64,000 nt of DNA from Methanocaldococcus lauensis (GCA_902827205.1 LR792634.1:1-64000); one strand, 5' to 3'. Counted from the stretch's first letter, positions 36,720-46,651 are shown. Numbers and translations are program-made. Notes: generated from the sequence alone by a model not told the origin.

Positions 36720-38453
36720 TTATTCTTTTAATCTTTCCTTTAAATAATCTACTAAATTATCTATTCTAATTCTAATCTGCTCTCTGGTATTCCTCTCTCT
36801 AACTGTAACAGTTCTATCTTTTAATGTTTGTCCATCTACTGTTATACAAAATGGAACTCCAATTTCATCAGCCCTCATATATCTTCTACCAATAGCTCCA
36901 CTGTCATCATATTCAGCTATAATTCCATTATCTCTAAGTTTCTCTTTTATCTCCATGGCTATCTTTGGCATATCTTCCTTATTAACCAATGGTAAAACAT
37001 ATACCTTTATAGGAGCTATTGATGGTTTTAAATCTAAATAAACTCTATCATCTTCCTCTCTATATGAATGTTCTAATAAACAGTAGGTAATTCTATCGAT
37101 TCCAAATGATGGCTCAATGACATGAGGAATTACTTTTTCTCCTTTAATAACTTTTTTAACCTTTTTTATTTCAACATAATCTTTTAAAATTTCAAATTCT
37201 TTCTCATTAATTTTTATAATTACTTTGCCATCTTTTTTAATATTTTTAACAAATTCTTCTTTCTCTTTTTCACTTAAATTGTTTATATACTCTTCAATTA
37301 CTTTTGTATCTTTTTTAAATATCCTTCCAACAACTTTATAATTTAGATTTATTTCGTAAGTTTCTATCTCTTTTTCCTTATCAAACTCAACAAATATTGA
37401 TAATTCTACACCACTATGGTAAGAATGACTTCTTAAATCGTAATCTGTTCTATCGGCAATTCCTACACACTCAATCCATCCAAACCTCTCTGTGTATATC
37501 TCAGCATCCCAACAGTCCATTGCATAGTGTGCCATCTCATTTGGCAAATGCTGTCTAAATCTAATTTTATCTTTATCAATTCCAATATTTTCTAAAAATC
37601 TCTTCGTTAAAGCTATAAAGTATGCAATTGTTTGATGCCTTATTATTCCCTTCTCAACGGCCTCTCCTATAGAAATTTTAATTATTTTCTCGTCCTCTGA
37701 TAAGTTCTCATCCATCTGCCTATAAGCTGGCAGTAATGGAACTATTTCATCTTTAACTAAATCAAATTTTTCATGCTCTTTTCTTTCTGGATGGACAAAG
37801 TATTCAATCTCTGCTTGAGTGAATTCTCTCAACCTAATAACTCCCTGCCTTGGAGAAATTTCATTTCTGTAGCTTTTACCAATTTGAACAACACCAAAAG
37901 GCAACTTGTTTCTGAAAAATTGAGCCAATCTTCTAAATTGAATAAATATTCCTTGTGCTGTTTCAGGTCTCATATAACCAGTTCTCTTTCCTCCTGGCCC
38001 TATAGATGTAACAAACATCAAGTTGAATTTCTTAACCTCTCCTAACTCTCCTCCGCACTTTGGGCATTTTATATTATACTTTCTAATTAATTCTTCCAAT
38101 TCTTTCAAAGTTTTCCCTTCAGTATCTACATCTACAAACTCTTCAATTAAATGATCCGCCCTAAAACTTTCTAAGCAATTTTTACATTCTACAATTGGGT
38201 CTGTGAAGTTATCTACATGCCCAGATGCTTTTAAAACCTCATAAGGAGTTACTGTTGGGCTTTCTATTTCATAAAATCCTTCTTTTACAATAAATATTTC
38301 TCTAAATTTTGATATAATGTTATTTTTTAGTAAGCATCCTAATGGTCCATAATCTACAAATCCAGCAATTCCTCCATAGATTTCAAATGAACTCCATAAG
38401 TATCCTCTTCTTTTAGCCAAATCCATAATCTTTTCATAAATATCTTTTTCCAT
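36720..38453 (-). CDS. glyS: Glycyl-tRNA synthetase
   Basis: A 577-aa class IIa alpha2-type synthetase. Catalytic motifs are ESPTVTPYEVLKASGHVDNFTDP, the zinc-like pairs CKNCLESF and CPKCGGELG, motif 2 region QIGKSYRNEISPRQGVIRLREFTQAEIEYF, and motif 3 near IEPSFGIDRITYCLLEHSY. A C-terminal anticodon-binding domain (KVYVLPLVNKEDMPKIAMEI to GVPFCITVDGQTL) completes it. It is transcribed after the CitG-like gene with 4 bases between them. Confidence 0.97.
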   Translation of the reverse strand: MEKDIYEKIMDLAKRRGYLWSSFEIYGGIAGFVDYGPLGCLLKNNIISKFREIFIVKEGFYEIESPTVTPYEVLKASGHVDNFTDPIVECKNCLESFRADHLIEEFVDVDTEGKTLKELEELIRKYNIKCPKCGGELGEVKKFNLMFVTSIGPGGKRTGYMRPETAQGIFIQFRRLAQFFRNKLPFGVVQIGKSYRNEISPRQGVIRLREFTQAEIEYFVHPERKEHEKFDLVKDEIVPLLPAYRQMDENLSEDEKIIKISIGEAVEKGIIRHQTIAYFIALTKRFLENIGIDKDKIRFRQHLPNEMAHYAMDCWDAEIYTERFGWIECVGIADRTDYDLRSHSYHSGVELSIFVEFDKEKEIETYEINLNYKVVGRIFKKDTKVIEEYINNLSEKEKEEFVKNIKKDGKVIIKINEKEFEILKDYVEIKKVKKVIKGEKVIPHVIEPSFGIDRITYCLLEHSYREEDDRVYLDLKPSIAPIKVYVLPLVNKEDMPKIAMEIKEKLRDNGIIAEYDDSGAIGRRYMRADEIGVPFCITVDGQTLKDRTVTVRERNTREQIRIRIDNLVDYLKERLKE

Positions 38454-38457
38454 TTTT

Positions 38458-39339
38458 TCACCAAAGTATAGTTTTTCCAGAGTCTATTCTATCTAATATA
38501 AATATCATTAATGACGAGGCAATTAAATCAGCGGTAGTTCCAGGATTTAATTTATTTTCCTCCTTTGATAAATAATTATCAAATTCTTTAACCTTTTCTT
38601 CATTAAAGTTTTTTAATACATCTTTAGCCATTTTAGAAACTTTTAATGCAGTTTCAAAACCTTTCTTTCGTGCAATTAATGTATCTGGATATTCTGCCAA
38701 TATGTTTAAAAATGTTTTCGTTACTGCTAAGTTGATATTATTTAACTCCTTATAATACTTTTTTAATAACTCATAACCTTCAAATGAGATTTTAAAGTTA
38801 TCTACCCATTCTTTACTTATGTTATCCCATTCTGCGGATATTTTATAAACATCTAAAAGAGTTAATCCCTTCTCTATAAGTTCTCTTTTTGCGTCTTCTG
38901 AAGTTACATCAGGTCCTTTTTTTGGTTTATTGACATAAGCCATTGCTATATTTATAGCATCATAGACATTTATTGCATCTTCAACAGTTGTATTTTCAGA
39001 TATTTTCTTTAAATTCTTTTTTAGTTCATTTTTATTAAAATTGTCTAACTTTCCAGAAGCCATTGCTATTGGTATATGCAACATTATAATTCCTAAATTA
39101 GCATTTGTTGGAGACCACTTCTTACTCTCAATTACCGCCTTTTTTATATATAAGCCAACATTTTTGTCATCTTGTGAAGCCTCATAGACAACATTTCCAA
39201 AGGCAATTCCAGAATTTATAAAGTGATGATACTTTATATCTCTATAATCCCTATTTCTATGGACATTTCCAGGTTTAAAAGAACTAACTTCTAAACAGCA
39301 GGCAATTTGGGAGGCTTTCATAATATCAAAAGGATTCAT
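38458..39339 (-). CDS. CitG-family triphosphoribosyl-dephospho-CoA synthase-like protein
   Basis: A 293-aa all-helical nucleotidyl/ribosyl-transferase homologue of CitG/MdcB. Motifs are [22 protein letters not shown] (residues 12-33), [18 protein letters not shown] near 85, and [17 protein letters not shown] near 275. CitG makes the prosthetic-group precursor of citrate lyase; methanogens lack that enzyme, so the archaeal members probably use a different substrate. Start with TTTTGGTGAAAAA spacing. Coupled to glyS downstream. Confidence 0.8.
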   Translation of the reverse strand: MNPFDIMKASQIACCLEVSSFKPGNVHRNRDYRDIKYHHFINSGIAFGNVVYEASQDDKNVGLYIKKAVIESKKWSPTNANLGIIMLHIPIAMASGKLDNFNKNELKKNLKKISENTTVEDAINVYDAINIAMAYVNKPKKGPDVTSEDAKRELIEKGLTLLDVYKISAEWDNISKEWVDNFKISFEGYELLKKYYKELNNINLAVTKTFLNILAEYPDTLIARKKGFETALKVSKMAKDVLKNFNEEKVKEFDNYLSKEENKLNPGTTADLIASSLMIFILDRIDSGKTILW

Positions 39340-39405
39340 TTTTTCACCAAAATTTATTTATATGTAGGAATATAAAAGTTACATATAATTCAATTGGGTG
39401 AAAGT

Positions 39406-39900
39406 ATGAATGTAGTTGGGCTAATACTATATCTTTATGTTGGATTTTTATCATTCTTTCTTGGAATGATTCCTATATACTATTTTATAAAATACTCAAA
39501 GTTGGAAAGGGACAAAATAAAAAACAATGCAATAATCCAATATAGGGAAAATCTTAAAAATCTTATGCCAAAGAGTTTTAGAAATTTAGTAATATCCTTC
39601 TTATTTATCATAGTCGTAATAACAGTTGTTAATATTTTTGTTTTTAAACTCTATACTTTTGCCTTAATTATGGATATAATATTGTTTATTTTAATGTGTT
39701 TTGTTGGATTTTATAGATTTCCAGTTTATATCTCTAAAGATGGATTTTATTTTGAAAAATTATATACTTGGAGAGGTTTTGAAGGTTACGAAAAAGTTGG
39801 AGATAAAATAAAACTAATTGGAAAAAAATATATCTCATCAGATGTTTATCTAAAAGATGATAAAAAACTTGAAGAAGTTCTTAAAAGATATTTCCATTAA
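39406..39900 (+). CDS. Unknown membrane protein
   Basis: 164 aa. An N-terminal membrane helix (VGLILYLYVGFLSFFLGMIPIYYFI), a cytoplasmic basic stretch (KLERDKIKNNAIIQYRENLK), two further helices (LVISFLFIIVVITVVNIFVF and LYTFALIMDIILFILMCFVGFY) and an 80-residue soluble tail that looks like a small beta domain (FPVYISKDGFYFEKLYTWRGFEGY). No family recognised. ATG 39406 lies four bases after GGTGA. It stands alone, divergent from the CitG-like gene. Confidence 0.7.
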   Translation: MNVVGLILYLYVGFLSFFLGMIPIYYFIKYSKLERDKIKNNAIIQYRENLKNLMPKSFRNLVISFLFIIVVITVVNIFVFKLYTFALIMDIILFILMCFVGFYRFPVYISKDGFYFEKLYTWRGFEGYEKVGDKIKLIGKKYISSDVYLKDDKKLEEVLKRYFH

Positions 39901-40078
39901 AGAGGGAAAACTTGTTTTCTCATTGTAATTTTTATTTTCAGCCCAGATGGAATTTTAGATTTATTTATATATTTTTATTTTTATATATTAAATATAAAAA
40001 AGCAAAAAAAGATTGGCATTATACCAAATCAAAATTATTTTTTAATATCTATATAATAGACAACTGATAAAAAATTAT

Positions 40079-40636
40079 TTAAATCCTATTCAATAAGAAT
40101 TTTTTAAACTCCTCAAAAGCTTTTTTTCTATGAGATATTTTACTTTTCTCCTCTGGAGTCATCTCAGCAAATGTCCTATTTTCTCCCTCTGGGATAAAAA
40201 TACTATCATAGGCAAATCCATATCCTTTACTTCTAATAGTTTCTGAAACTTTCCCCCTAACTACTCCTTTAAATAATTTTACACCATTTTCATCGCAATA
40301 ACCAATAACAGTTTTAAAATAAGCATCTCTATTATCCTTATCTTCTAACAATTTTAAAATTCCCTCATTACCTATAGTTTCTTGAACATACTTAGAATAT
40401 GTTCCCGGAAATCCTTTTAAAACTTCTACGAAAAAACCACTATCTTCAACAATAACAGGCTTTTTTAATATATTATAAACCCACTCTGCCCCAAATTCAG
40501 CAACTTCTTCCAAAGTTCCTTGAATTTCAGGATATTCTATTTTTACCTGCTCAATTTCTATATTTTTTAAATCTTTTAAAATAATATTAGCCTCTTTAAT
40601 TTTGTGAGGATTTCCAGTAGCAAAATAGATTTTCAT
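40079..40636 (-). CDS. XTP/dITP pyrophosphatase (Ham1/RdgB)
   Basis: A 185-aa house-cleaning enzyme hydrolysing deaminated purine triphosphates. The family signature is complete: [15 protein letters not shown] at the start, [36 protein letters not shown] and [10 protein letters not shown]. The founding structure is M. jannaschii MJ0226, which this matches closely. The frame is open a further 18 codons upstream, but that part overlaps the guide RNA at 40659-40732. ATG 40636 lies five bases from GGTGA. Confidence 0.96.
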   Translation of the reverse strand: MKIYFATGNPHKIKEANIILKDLKNIEIEQVKIEYPEIQGTLEEVAEFGAEWVYNILKKPVIVEDSGFFVEVLKGFPGTYSKYVQETIGNEGILKLLEDKDNRDAYFKTVIGYCDENGVKLFKGVVRGKVSETIRSKGYGFAYDSIFIPEGENRTFAEMTPEEKSKISHRKKAFEEFKKFLLNRI

Positions 40637-40658
40637 AATTATCACCAAAATTTTTAAA

Positions 40659-40732
40659 GGATGTCCCCCCAGTTTAACACCCTCTATCATCCTAAAGCAT
40701 TGCTATGTCAAGAGAGCTAACCCACTGGGGGG
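40659..40732 (-). ncRNA. H/ACA-type guide RNA (single hairpin)
   Basis: Minus-strand, about 74 nt and GC-rich against an AT-rich background. Basal stem CCCCCCAGT/ACTGGGGGG (9 bp), then a two-sided internal loop (GGGTTAG on the left, GTGTTAA on the right) that can serve as a pseudouridylation pocket. A short stem CTCT/AGAG follows, then a kink-turn-like TTGA opposite GATGA and an apical hairpin. ACA directly follows the basal stem and sits three bases from the predicted 3' end. A TATA-like sequence (CTATATAC, about 40748-40757) lies 25 bases upstream. All of this fits an archaeal L7Ae-bound H/ACA RNA. The rRNA target was not established. Confidence 0.7.
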
Positions 40733-40817
40733 TTGTAAAAAAGTTAAGTATATAGAGTATAAATAATTTTAAATTAGTTAATCCAAATTAATTAATTTAT
40801 TTTTCTAAAATAAAAAA

Positions 40818-40905
40818 TGGTGCAGGGGAGGGGATTTGAACCCCCGAACCCCTACGGGACCGGATCTTAAGTCCGGCGCCTTTGGCCAGGCTTGGCGACC
40901 CCTGC
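40818..40905 (-). tRNA. tRNA-Leu (UAA), CCA encoded
   Basis: Type II cloverleaf with a long variable arm (TCCCGTAGGGGT region). Acceptor GCAGGGG/CCCCTGC, anticodon stem CCGGA/TCCGG enclosing CTTAAGA, anticodon TAA, T-arm GGGGGTTCAAATCCCCT, discriminator A, CCA at 40818-40820. It lies 85 bases upstream of the H/ACA-like RNA on the same strand. Confidence 0.95.
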
Positions 40906-40937
40906 ACCTTAGGCGAATTATAGAATTGATGTTCTCA

Positions 40938-40953
40938 TATATATACTTTTCGG
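40938..40953 (-). promoter_or_regulatory. Promoter of tRNA-Leu
   Basis: CCGAAAAGTATATATA on the minus strand, about 33-48 bases before the tRNA. It shares 15 consecutive bases with the tRNA-Arg/Glu promoter at 3273-3287, and so marks a stable-RNA promoter type. Confidence 0.75.
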
Positions 40954-41051
40954 TTTTTGGTAAAGATAAACATATATTAATGAGTTCCTTTATTTTGTAA
41001 AAAATATCTATATTATGGTTCAATAGTTTTCGTACAGTAATGAGGTAAAGT

Positions 41052-41588
41052 ATGAAAAATTTAAAAAGGTTAACTATAATTTTATATAACTCTTATGACA
41101 AAACAAGATGGCACGAAGCTCATAAAAGATCTATTGCAAGGGCGGCACCAATATGCTATGCCTTTAATTGTAACTTGGCAATAATGGACTTTCCTTGCAC
41201 CAAAGAGGATATATTAAATATAAAAACTACAATTGGAAATTCTGGAGAATACTTAGAAAAATTAATTGAGAAAAATAGATTTTTTATCGTTGATAAATTT
41301 CTTCCTCAGTTTGGAATACCTATTGCTACAACATCCAAGCCTGATGATAATAAAGTAATATCTCCTTTAGATACAGCATATTTATTAAAGAAGAAACCAA
41401 TTGGATTATATATAGGACTTGGAAGACATGGATTACCAAAGGATATTATGGAATCTTGTGTATATCACTTGGATATTACTGAAAAAAGAATATCTTTAGA
41501 AACTTGTACGGCAATTGGATGCATTCCAGCGGTGATATATACCCACACAAAGTATTTTAGTAAAGTAAAAAATAATTGTAAAAGATAA
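41052..41588 (+). CDS. DUF531 protein (SPOUT-like)
   Basis: 178 aa, conserved in methanogens as DUF531. Sequence features: [43 protein letters not shown] at the N-terminus and [28 protein letters not shown], then [22 protein letters not shown]. The glycine-rich strand-turn near residue 115-125 and the late hydrophobic strand recall the knotted SAM site of SPOUT RNA methyltransferases, but that is inference. Upstream of the ATP synthase operon; start has GAGGTAAAGT. Confidence 0.75.
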   Translation: MKNLKRLTIILYNSYDKTRWHEAHKRSIARAAPICYAFNCNLAIMDFPCTKEDILNIKTTIGNSGEYLEKLIEKNRFFIVDKFLPQFGIPIATTSKPDDNKVISPLDTAYLLKKKPIGLYIGLGRHGLPKDIMESCVYHLDITEKRISLETCTAIGCIPAVIYTHTKYFSKVKNNCKR

Positions 41589-41600
41589 AAATGAAAACAA

Positions 41601-41614
41601 AAAATTTTATATAC
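41601..41614 (+). promoter_or_regulatory. Promoter of the ATP synthase operon
   Basis: AAAATTTTATATAC (BRE plus TATA) lies about 50 bases before the atpH ATG. Transcription would begin near 41635, leaving a short leader with the GGTGG ribosome site at 41651-41655. The upstream gene ends at 41588. Confidence 0.65.
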
Positions 41615-41658
41615 TTAAACTATTTTTAAATTACTATTACCAATTATTAGGTGGAAGT

Positions 41659-41973
41659 ATGAGTGTTAGCATTATGAATGCTATAAAGGAAGTAAAATTA
41701 GCTGAAGAAGAGGCTATTAATAAAATTGAAGAAGCAAAAAATAAAGCTGAACAAATAAAAAATGAAGCAATTGAAGAAGCAAAAAATCTTATTGCAAAAA
41801 CTGAAGATGAGGCTAAAAAAACTGTTGAAGAGATGATTAAAAAGGCTGAAGAGGACGCTAAAAAAATAGCCCAAGAAATCTTAGAAAAAGCAGAAAAAGA
41901 AAGGAAAGAAATTATATCTATTGCTAAGGTAAAAATATTATCTTTGAAGTTATCTGAAATCCTTGAAATCTAA
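41659..41973 (+). CDS. atpH: A1A0 ATP synthase subunit H
   Basis: A 104-aa, almost entirely helical, alternating Lys/Glu protein ([27 protein letters not shown]) that forms the right-handed coiled coil of the peripheral stalk with subunit E. First gene of the operon. Its paralogous relationship to subunit E is visible in the shared EEA-K repeats. It is followed 19 bases later by the real start of atpI. Confidence 0.93.
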   Translation: MSVSIMNAIKEVKLAEEEAINKIEEAKNKAEQIKNEAIEEAKNLIAKTEDEAKKTVEEMIKKAEEDAKKIAQEILEKAEKERKEIISIAKVKILSLKLSEILEI

Positions 41974-41992
41974 ATTAAACAAGGTGATTTTA

Positions 41993-44029
41993 GTGAAACC
42001 CGTAAGAATGAAGAAATTAAAAGCGGTGATATTGGATGAAAAAGTTGATAATGTTGTAAGACAGTTACATGAATCTGGAATAGTTGAACTTTGTGATCTA
42101 TCTGAAAAATTAGAAGATGTTGAGTGGAAATCTTTATTATCACCATCATCCCATGCAGACTATGTTAGAAATGTTACTACACTGATGATAAAGGCTAGTA
42201 GAATATTAGATTTGTTTTCCAATGTTAATCCAAAAGAAGTTAGTGTAAAAGATATTCTAAATCCAAAACCAATTGAAAAAAAGAAAGTTCAATTTAATAC
42301 TCATGAAGAAGTTATTAAATACTGTGAAAAAGTATTAAATGAAATTAGTAAAGAAGTAGATGATCCTTCAGAAAAATTGAATGAATTAGAGAATAGAAAG
42401 TCAAGATTATTACAGTTGAAAGATCAAATATCTTACTTAAAAGGTTTAGAATTTGATTTAAAAGATTTAGGACCTGGAGTTTATATTTATATTGGATGTG
42501 GAAGTGTTCCAAAAGAGAAAGTTAATGAATTAAAATCTGAATTAGATAAAGTTACTGAGGAGTATATTGAAGTATTCGCAGGAGAAGAATTTGAGAAAGA
42601 CAATAAGATAAGGGTTCCAATAGTATTTGTTACATTAAAAGAAAAACTTGAAAGTGTATTATCCACATTAAGAAAGTTTGAGTTTGAGAGATACGACATA
42701 AGTGATGTTGAAGGTACTCCAAAAGAGGCATTACAGAAAATAGAAAATGAATTGAAGAATATAGAATCAGAAATAAAAAGTTTAATTGAAAAACTAAAAA
42801 CTTTAGCTAAAAAATGGGAAAATGAGCTATTGGTAGTTTATGAGCTATTGTCAATAGAAAAAGAGAGAGGAGATGCCTATTCACAATTTGGTAAGACTAA
42901 TAGAACTTACTACATAGAGGCATGGGTTCCTGCAAAAGATGCTGAAAAAGCTAAAAAAATAATAGAAAAATCTTCAGAAGGTTATGCATTTGTTGAAATT
43001 TCTGAGCCTGATGAACCTGAAGAAAAGATTCCTGTATTGTTAAATAATCCAAAACCAATTAAGCCATTTGAGATGCTTACAGAAATGTATGCTTTACCAA
43101 AATACAATGAAGTAGATCCTACATTATTAATAGTTCCAGGCTTCTTACTGTTCTATGGTATTATGCTTACTGATGCAGTTTATGGTTTATTATTAACAAT
43201 AGTTGGATTATGGACGTGGAAAAAAATAGGTAAGGTTAGTGAAGGTGCTAAAAAACTTGGATATATATTAACATTGGCTGGAATCTCAACAATTATAATG
43301 GGAATTATAACAGGAGGTTACTTAGGAGATTTTATGTATGAATTTTTAAATATTGACATATACAAAATGGGATTGGCATTAGTCAATCCACTTGGAGCAA
43401 GCACTTTTATTAAAAATGGTCCAATAGCCATATTAGAATTCTCAATTGCTGTTGGTTTATTGCATTTATTAATTGGATTAATTGTAGGATTTAAAGAGAA
43501 TATTAAAAAAGGTAATACTGGAGAAGCCATAATAAATCAAGGGATTTGGATTATATTAATTTTAGCAATAATATTAGGGGTAATTATGTATTTAGTAATA
43601 TCAAATATGATGATAACTATTGGTATAATTGGAGTAGCCGCATTAATTGCAATAATTGTTTGTGCAATTAAAGGATTCAAAGAAAATGGAATCATGGGAG
43701 CACTATTGGGAGCTATGGATATTACTGGTTTCTTAGGAAATGTTCTATCTTATGCAAGATTGTTGGCTCTCTGTTTGGCTACTGGAGGTTTAGCAATGGC
43801 TGTAAATATTATGGCTAAGATTGTTGGTGGTTCAATACCAATAATAGGAATTATAATTGCCATTATAATACTAATAGGAGGTCATGCATTTAACTTCGTA
43901 ATGAATGGTTTAGGAGCATTTATACACTCTCTAAGGTTGCACTATGTAGAGTTCTTTAGTCAGTTTTATGAAGGAGGAGGTAAAAAATTCAGTCCATTTA
44001 AGGCAAATAGAGAATATACTACAACATAA
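41993..44029 (+). CDS. atpI: A1A0 ATP synthase subunit I (a)
   Basis: A 678-aa stator subunit. The N-terminal half (residues 1-350) is the soluble arm with coiled-coil stretches (ENELKNIESEIKSLIEKLKTLAKKWENEL). The C-terminal half has seven or eight membrane helices, including the conserved ion-channel helix with YARLLALCLATGGLAMAVN that carries the essential arginine facing the proteolipid ring. GTG 41993 is five bases after GGTGA; a frame open to ATG 41963 overlaps atpH and is rejected. Confidence 0.94.
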   Translation: MKPVRMKKLKAVILDEKVDNVVRQLHESGIVELCDLSEKLEDVEWKSLLSPSSHADYVRNVTTLMIKASRILDLFSNVNPKEVSVKDILNPKPIEKKKVQFNTHEEVIKYCEKVLNEISKEVDDPSEKLNELENRKSRLLQLKDQISYLKGLEFDLKDLGPGVYIYIGCGSVPKEKVNELKSELDKVTEEYIEVFAGEEFEKDNKIRVPIVFVTLKEKLESVLSTLRKFEFERYDISDVEGTPKEALQKIENELKNIESEIKSLIEKLKTLAKKWENELLVVYELLSIEKERGDAYSQFGKTNRTYYIEAWVPAKDAEKAKKIIEKSSEGYAFVEISEPDEPEEKIPVLLNNPKPIKPFEMLTEMYALPKYNEVDPTLLIVPGFLLFYGIMLTDAVYGLLLTIVGLWTWKKIGKVSEGAKKLGYILTLAGISTIIMGIITGGYLGDFMYEFLNIDIYKMGLALVNPLGASTFIKNGPIAILEFSIAVGLLHLLIGLIVGFKENIKKGNTGEAIINQGIWIILILAIILGVIMYLVISNMMITIGIIGVAALIAIIVCAIKGFKENGIMGALLGAMDITGFLGNVLSYARLLALCLATGGLAMAVNIMAKIVGGSIPIIGIIIAIIILIGGHAFNFVMNGLGAFIHSLRLHYVEFFSQFYEGGGKKFSPFKANREYTTT

Positions 44030-44085
44030 AATATAAAAACAAAAAATACAAATTACAAAATTTAATAAAGATGAGGTGATGTATT

Positions 44086-44742
44086 ATGGTAGATGCTTTA
44101 CTATTAGGAGCTATTGGTGCTGGTTTGGCAGTTGGACTTGCAGGATTAGGTTCAGGAATTGGTGCAGGAATTACTGGAGCAAGTGGTGCTGGAGTTGTTG
44201 CAGAAGATCCAAATAAGTTTGGTACTGCTATAGTCTTCCAAGCATTGCCACAGACACAGGGTTTGTATGGATTCTTAGTAGCAATTCTTATTCTGTTTGT
44301 TTTTAAGACAGCCTCTCCATGGGCTATGTTTGCAGCTGGATTGGCAACAGGTTTAGCTGGTTTATCAGCAATTGGTCAGGGTATTGCATCAGCGGCTGGT
44401 TTGGGAGCAGTTGCTGAGGACAACAGTATATTTGGTAAGGCGATGGTTTTCTCTGTCCTTCCAGAGACACAGGCAATTTATGGTTTATTAATCGCTATTC
44501 TATTGTTAGTTGGAGTATTTAAAGGATCTGGAGCTGTATCAGTTGCTGCCTTAGGTGCAGGGTTTGCAGTTGGGTTTGCAGGTCTCTCTGGTATTGGGCA
44601 GGGTATTACTGCTGCAGGGGCTATTGGAGCAACAGCAAGAGATCCAGATGCTATGGGTAAAGGGCTTGTTTTAGCAGTTATGCCAGAAACTTTCGCAATC
44701 TTTGGGTTGTTAATAGCAATCTTAATCATGCTAATGGTATAA
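44086..44742 (+). CDS. atpK: A1A0 ATP synthase proteolipid subunit K (three fused hairpins)
   Basis: 218 aa containing three tandem copies of the c-subunit hairpin (six membrane helices), recognisable by the repeated GLAVGLAGLGSGIGAGITGA, GLATGLAGLSAIGQGIASA and GFAVGFAGLSGIGQGITAA. The ion-binding carboxylate is Glu in hairpin 2 (LPETQAIYG) and hairpin 3 (MPETFAIFG). Hairpin 1 has Gln instead (LPQTQGLYG). The M. jannaschii rotor is known to have such a triplicated proteolipid, which lowers the number of ions per turn. Confidence 0.95.
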   Translation: MVDALLLGAIGAGLAVGLAGLGSGIGAGITGASGAGVVAEDPNKFGTAIVFQALPQTQGLYGFLVAILILFVFKTASPWAMFAAGLATGLAGLSAIGQGIASAAGLGAVAEDNSIFGKAMVFSVLPETQAIYGLLIAILLLVGVFKGSGAVSVAALGAGFAVGFAGLSGIGQGITAAGAIGATARDPDAMGKGLVLAVMPETFAIFGLLIAILIMLMV

Positions 44743-44823
44743 ACCTTTACCCTCTTTTAAACCTTTTTAAACAATATATAAAATTAACTTTACTTAAAAA
44801 TTTGATTTTGGAAGGTGAAATTA

Positions 44824-45435
44824 ATGGGAGTGGATAAGATAAAATCGAAGATATTAGAAGATGCAAAAGTCGAAGCTGAAAAAATCATTGCTCAAGCTGA
44901 AGAAGAAAAAAATAAAATTTTAGAAGAAGCTAAAAAAGAGGCTGAAAAAAGAAGAGTTGAAATATTAAAAAAAGGGGAGAAAGAGGCTGAAATGGTTAAA
45001 AACAGAATAATAGCAGAGGCTAAATTAGAGGCTAAGAAAAAGTTATTAGAGGCTAAAGAAGAGATCATTAATATGGCAATAAATAAATTAAGAGAAGAAC
45101 TCCACAAATTACCAGAACAACCAGATTATAAAGATAAACTCATCAAATTAATAAAAGATGGGGCAATATCATTAGGTGGCGGAGAATTAGTTGTAAGATT
45201 AAACAGAAGAGATATGGAACTTATTGACGATGCTACATTGTGGGACTTAGAAAAAGAAATTGAAAATGTAACGAAAAAAGTAACTGTACTAAAGAAAGGA
45301 AAGTCTGTAGATATTATAGGTGGATGCATAATAGAAACATCTGATGGATTAAAATCATTAGATAACAGTTTAGAAGCAATATTTGAAAGGAACTTAAATA
45401 TAATTAGAGCGAAAGTTACAGAGAAGTTATTCTAA
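44824..45435 (+). CDS. atpE: A1A0 ATP synthase subunit E
   Basis: A 203-aa peripheral-stalk subunit. The N-terminal 100 residues are a coiled coil ([29 protein letters not shown]) that pairs with subunit H; the C-terminal globular domain ([17 protein letters not shown] to [26 protein letters not shown]) contacts the A/B head. ATG 44824 is five bases from GGTGA. Confidence 0.95.
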   Translation: MGVDKIKSKILEDAKVEAEKIIAQAEEEKNKILEEAKKEAEKRRVEILKKGEKEAEMVKNRIIAEAKLEAKKKLLEAKEEIINMAINKLREELHKLPEQPDYKDKLIKLIKDGAISLGGGELVVRLNRRDMELIDDATLWDLEKEIENVTKKVTVLKKGKSVDIIGGCIIETSDGLKSLDNSLEAIFERNLNIIRAKVTEKLF

Positions 45436-45448
45436 AAGGTGATGCCTA

Positions 45449-46651
45449 ATGGCGTTTGATGATATTGGGATATTATTAAACTTAAAAACACTTTATTCAA
45501 CTTTAATGACGTATTTTGATAATCCTTTAACTATACTTATTGTTATTGCAACTATAATTATTGTTGTTACTGTAATTGTTTGGATAGTAAAGATGGTTAT
45601 TGATCTGGCACCTTATGCCTATGTAAATGCGAGAATAAGAAGTAAAGAGGCAAAATTATTGGACAATACGAAATTAAATGAATTAATAGAGTCAGGAAGT
45701 TTAGAAGAAATGATCGGTATATTAGAAGATACTGACTATGGGCAATATATTAGTGAAGTTTTAAATGAGTTAAAGGATCCTATTGCAGTTGAAAAAGCCT
45801 TAGATATGTATTTGGCTGATTTATATAATTTAATATTCAATATCTCACCAGAAAGTGCTAAAAATATTTTAAAAGTATTTTCTAAAAAGTTTGACATTAA
45901 AAATATAAAAACATTAATTAGAGCCAAATATTATGGATTAAATGCTGAGGAAACTTACTCCTTATTAATTCCATTAGGAAATATTCCTATTGAAAAACTA
46001 AAAGAATTATCTGAGGCAAAAACAGTTGAAGAAGTTGTTAGAGGTTTAGATGGAACAGAGTATTTTAAAGTGTTGCAGGAAGAATTGTCAAACTATGAGC
46101 AAACTTCTAGTATAACAGGGCTTGAGTTGGCATTAGATAGATACTACTTAAATGAATTAAGAAAAGTTATGATGATAGAAGGTAAGGAAGAAGATTTATT
46201 TAGAGAATTTATAGGAACCTTAATTGATGTTGAAAACTTAAAGGTTATATTAAAAGGAAAGGCAGATGGACTATCTGCAGATGAATTAAGTAAATATGTT
46301 TCTTTAAGCGGTTATGAACTTCCAGAATGGAAATTAAAAGACTTAATGAGTGCTGAAGGGATAGAAGGAATATTAAGTGGCTTAGAAGGAACAAGTTATG
46401 CAAATGTATTATCAGAGTATATGGAAGAATTTGAAAAGACGAAGTCAGTATTTACTTTTGAAAAGGCATTAGATAGATTCATATTAGAGAAAGGTAAAAA
46501 ACTATCTGTGAGAAAACCATTTGGTGTAGGTCCAATTATTGGATTGATTGTTAGCAAAGAGCTCGAAGTTAAAAACCTTAAAGCAATAATTAAAGGTAAA
46601 ATAGAAAACTTAAAACCTGATGAAATTAGACGTTTGCTCATATCCTTATAG
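45449..46651 (+). CDS. atpC: A1A0 ATP synthase subunit C
   Basis: A 400-aa subunit (V-type d homologue) that couples the central stalk to the proteolipid ring. Three similar helical repeats are visible, each with a motif like KALDMYLADLYNLI, LALDRYYLNELRKV and KALDRFILEKGKKL followed by FI/KV-LIRAK-type segments. A hydrophobic N-terminal helix (PLTILIVIATIIIVVTVIVWIVKMVI) precedes the repeats. Its start follows GGTGATGCCTA. Confidence 0.94.
   Translation: MAFDDIGILLNLKTLYSTLMTYFDNPLTILIVIATIIIVVTVIVWIVKMVIDLAPYAYVNARIRSKEAKLLDNTKLNELIESGSLEEMIGILEDTDYGQYISEVLNELKDPIAVEKALDMYLADLYNLIFNISPESAKNILKVFSKKFDIKNIKTLIRAKYYGLNAEETYSLLIPLGNIPIEKLKELSEAKTVEEVVRGLDGTEYFKVLQEELSNYEQTSSITGLELALDRYYLNELRKVMMIEGKEEDLFREFIGTLIDVENLKVILKGKADGLSADELSKYVSLSGYELPEWKLKDLMSAEGIEGILSGLEGTSYANVLSEYMEEFEKTKSVFTFEKALDRFILEKGKKLSVRKPFGVGPIIGLIVSKELEVKNLKAIIKGKIENLKPDEIRRLLISL

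Noticed and set aside
40637-40690. 18-codon N-terminal extension of the XTP pyrophosphatase
   Set aside because: It overlaps the H/ACA-like RNA, has no ribosome site, and family members start at [10 protein letters not shown].
40805-41023. 72-codon minus-strand frame
   Set aside because: It runs through tRNA-Leu and its promoter; it is a by-product of the GC-rich tRNA.
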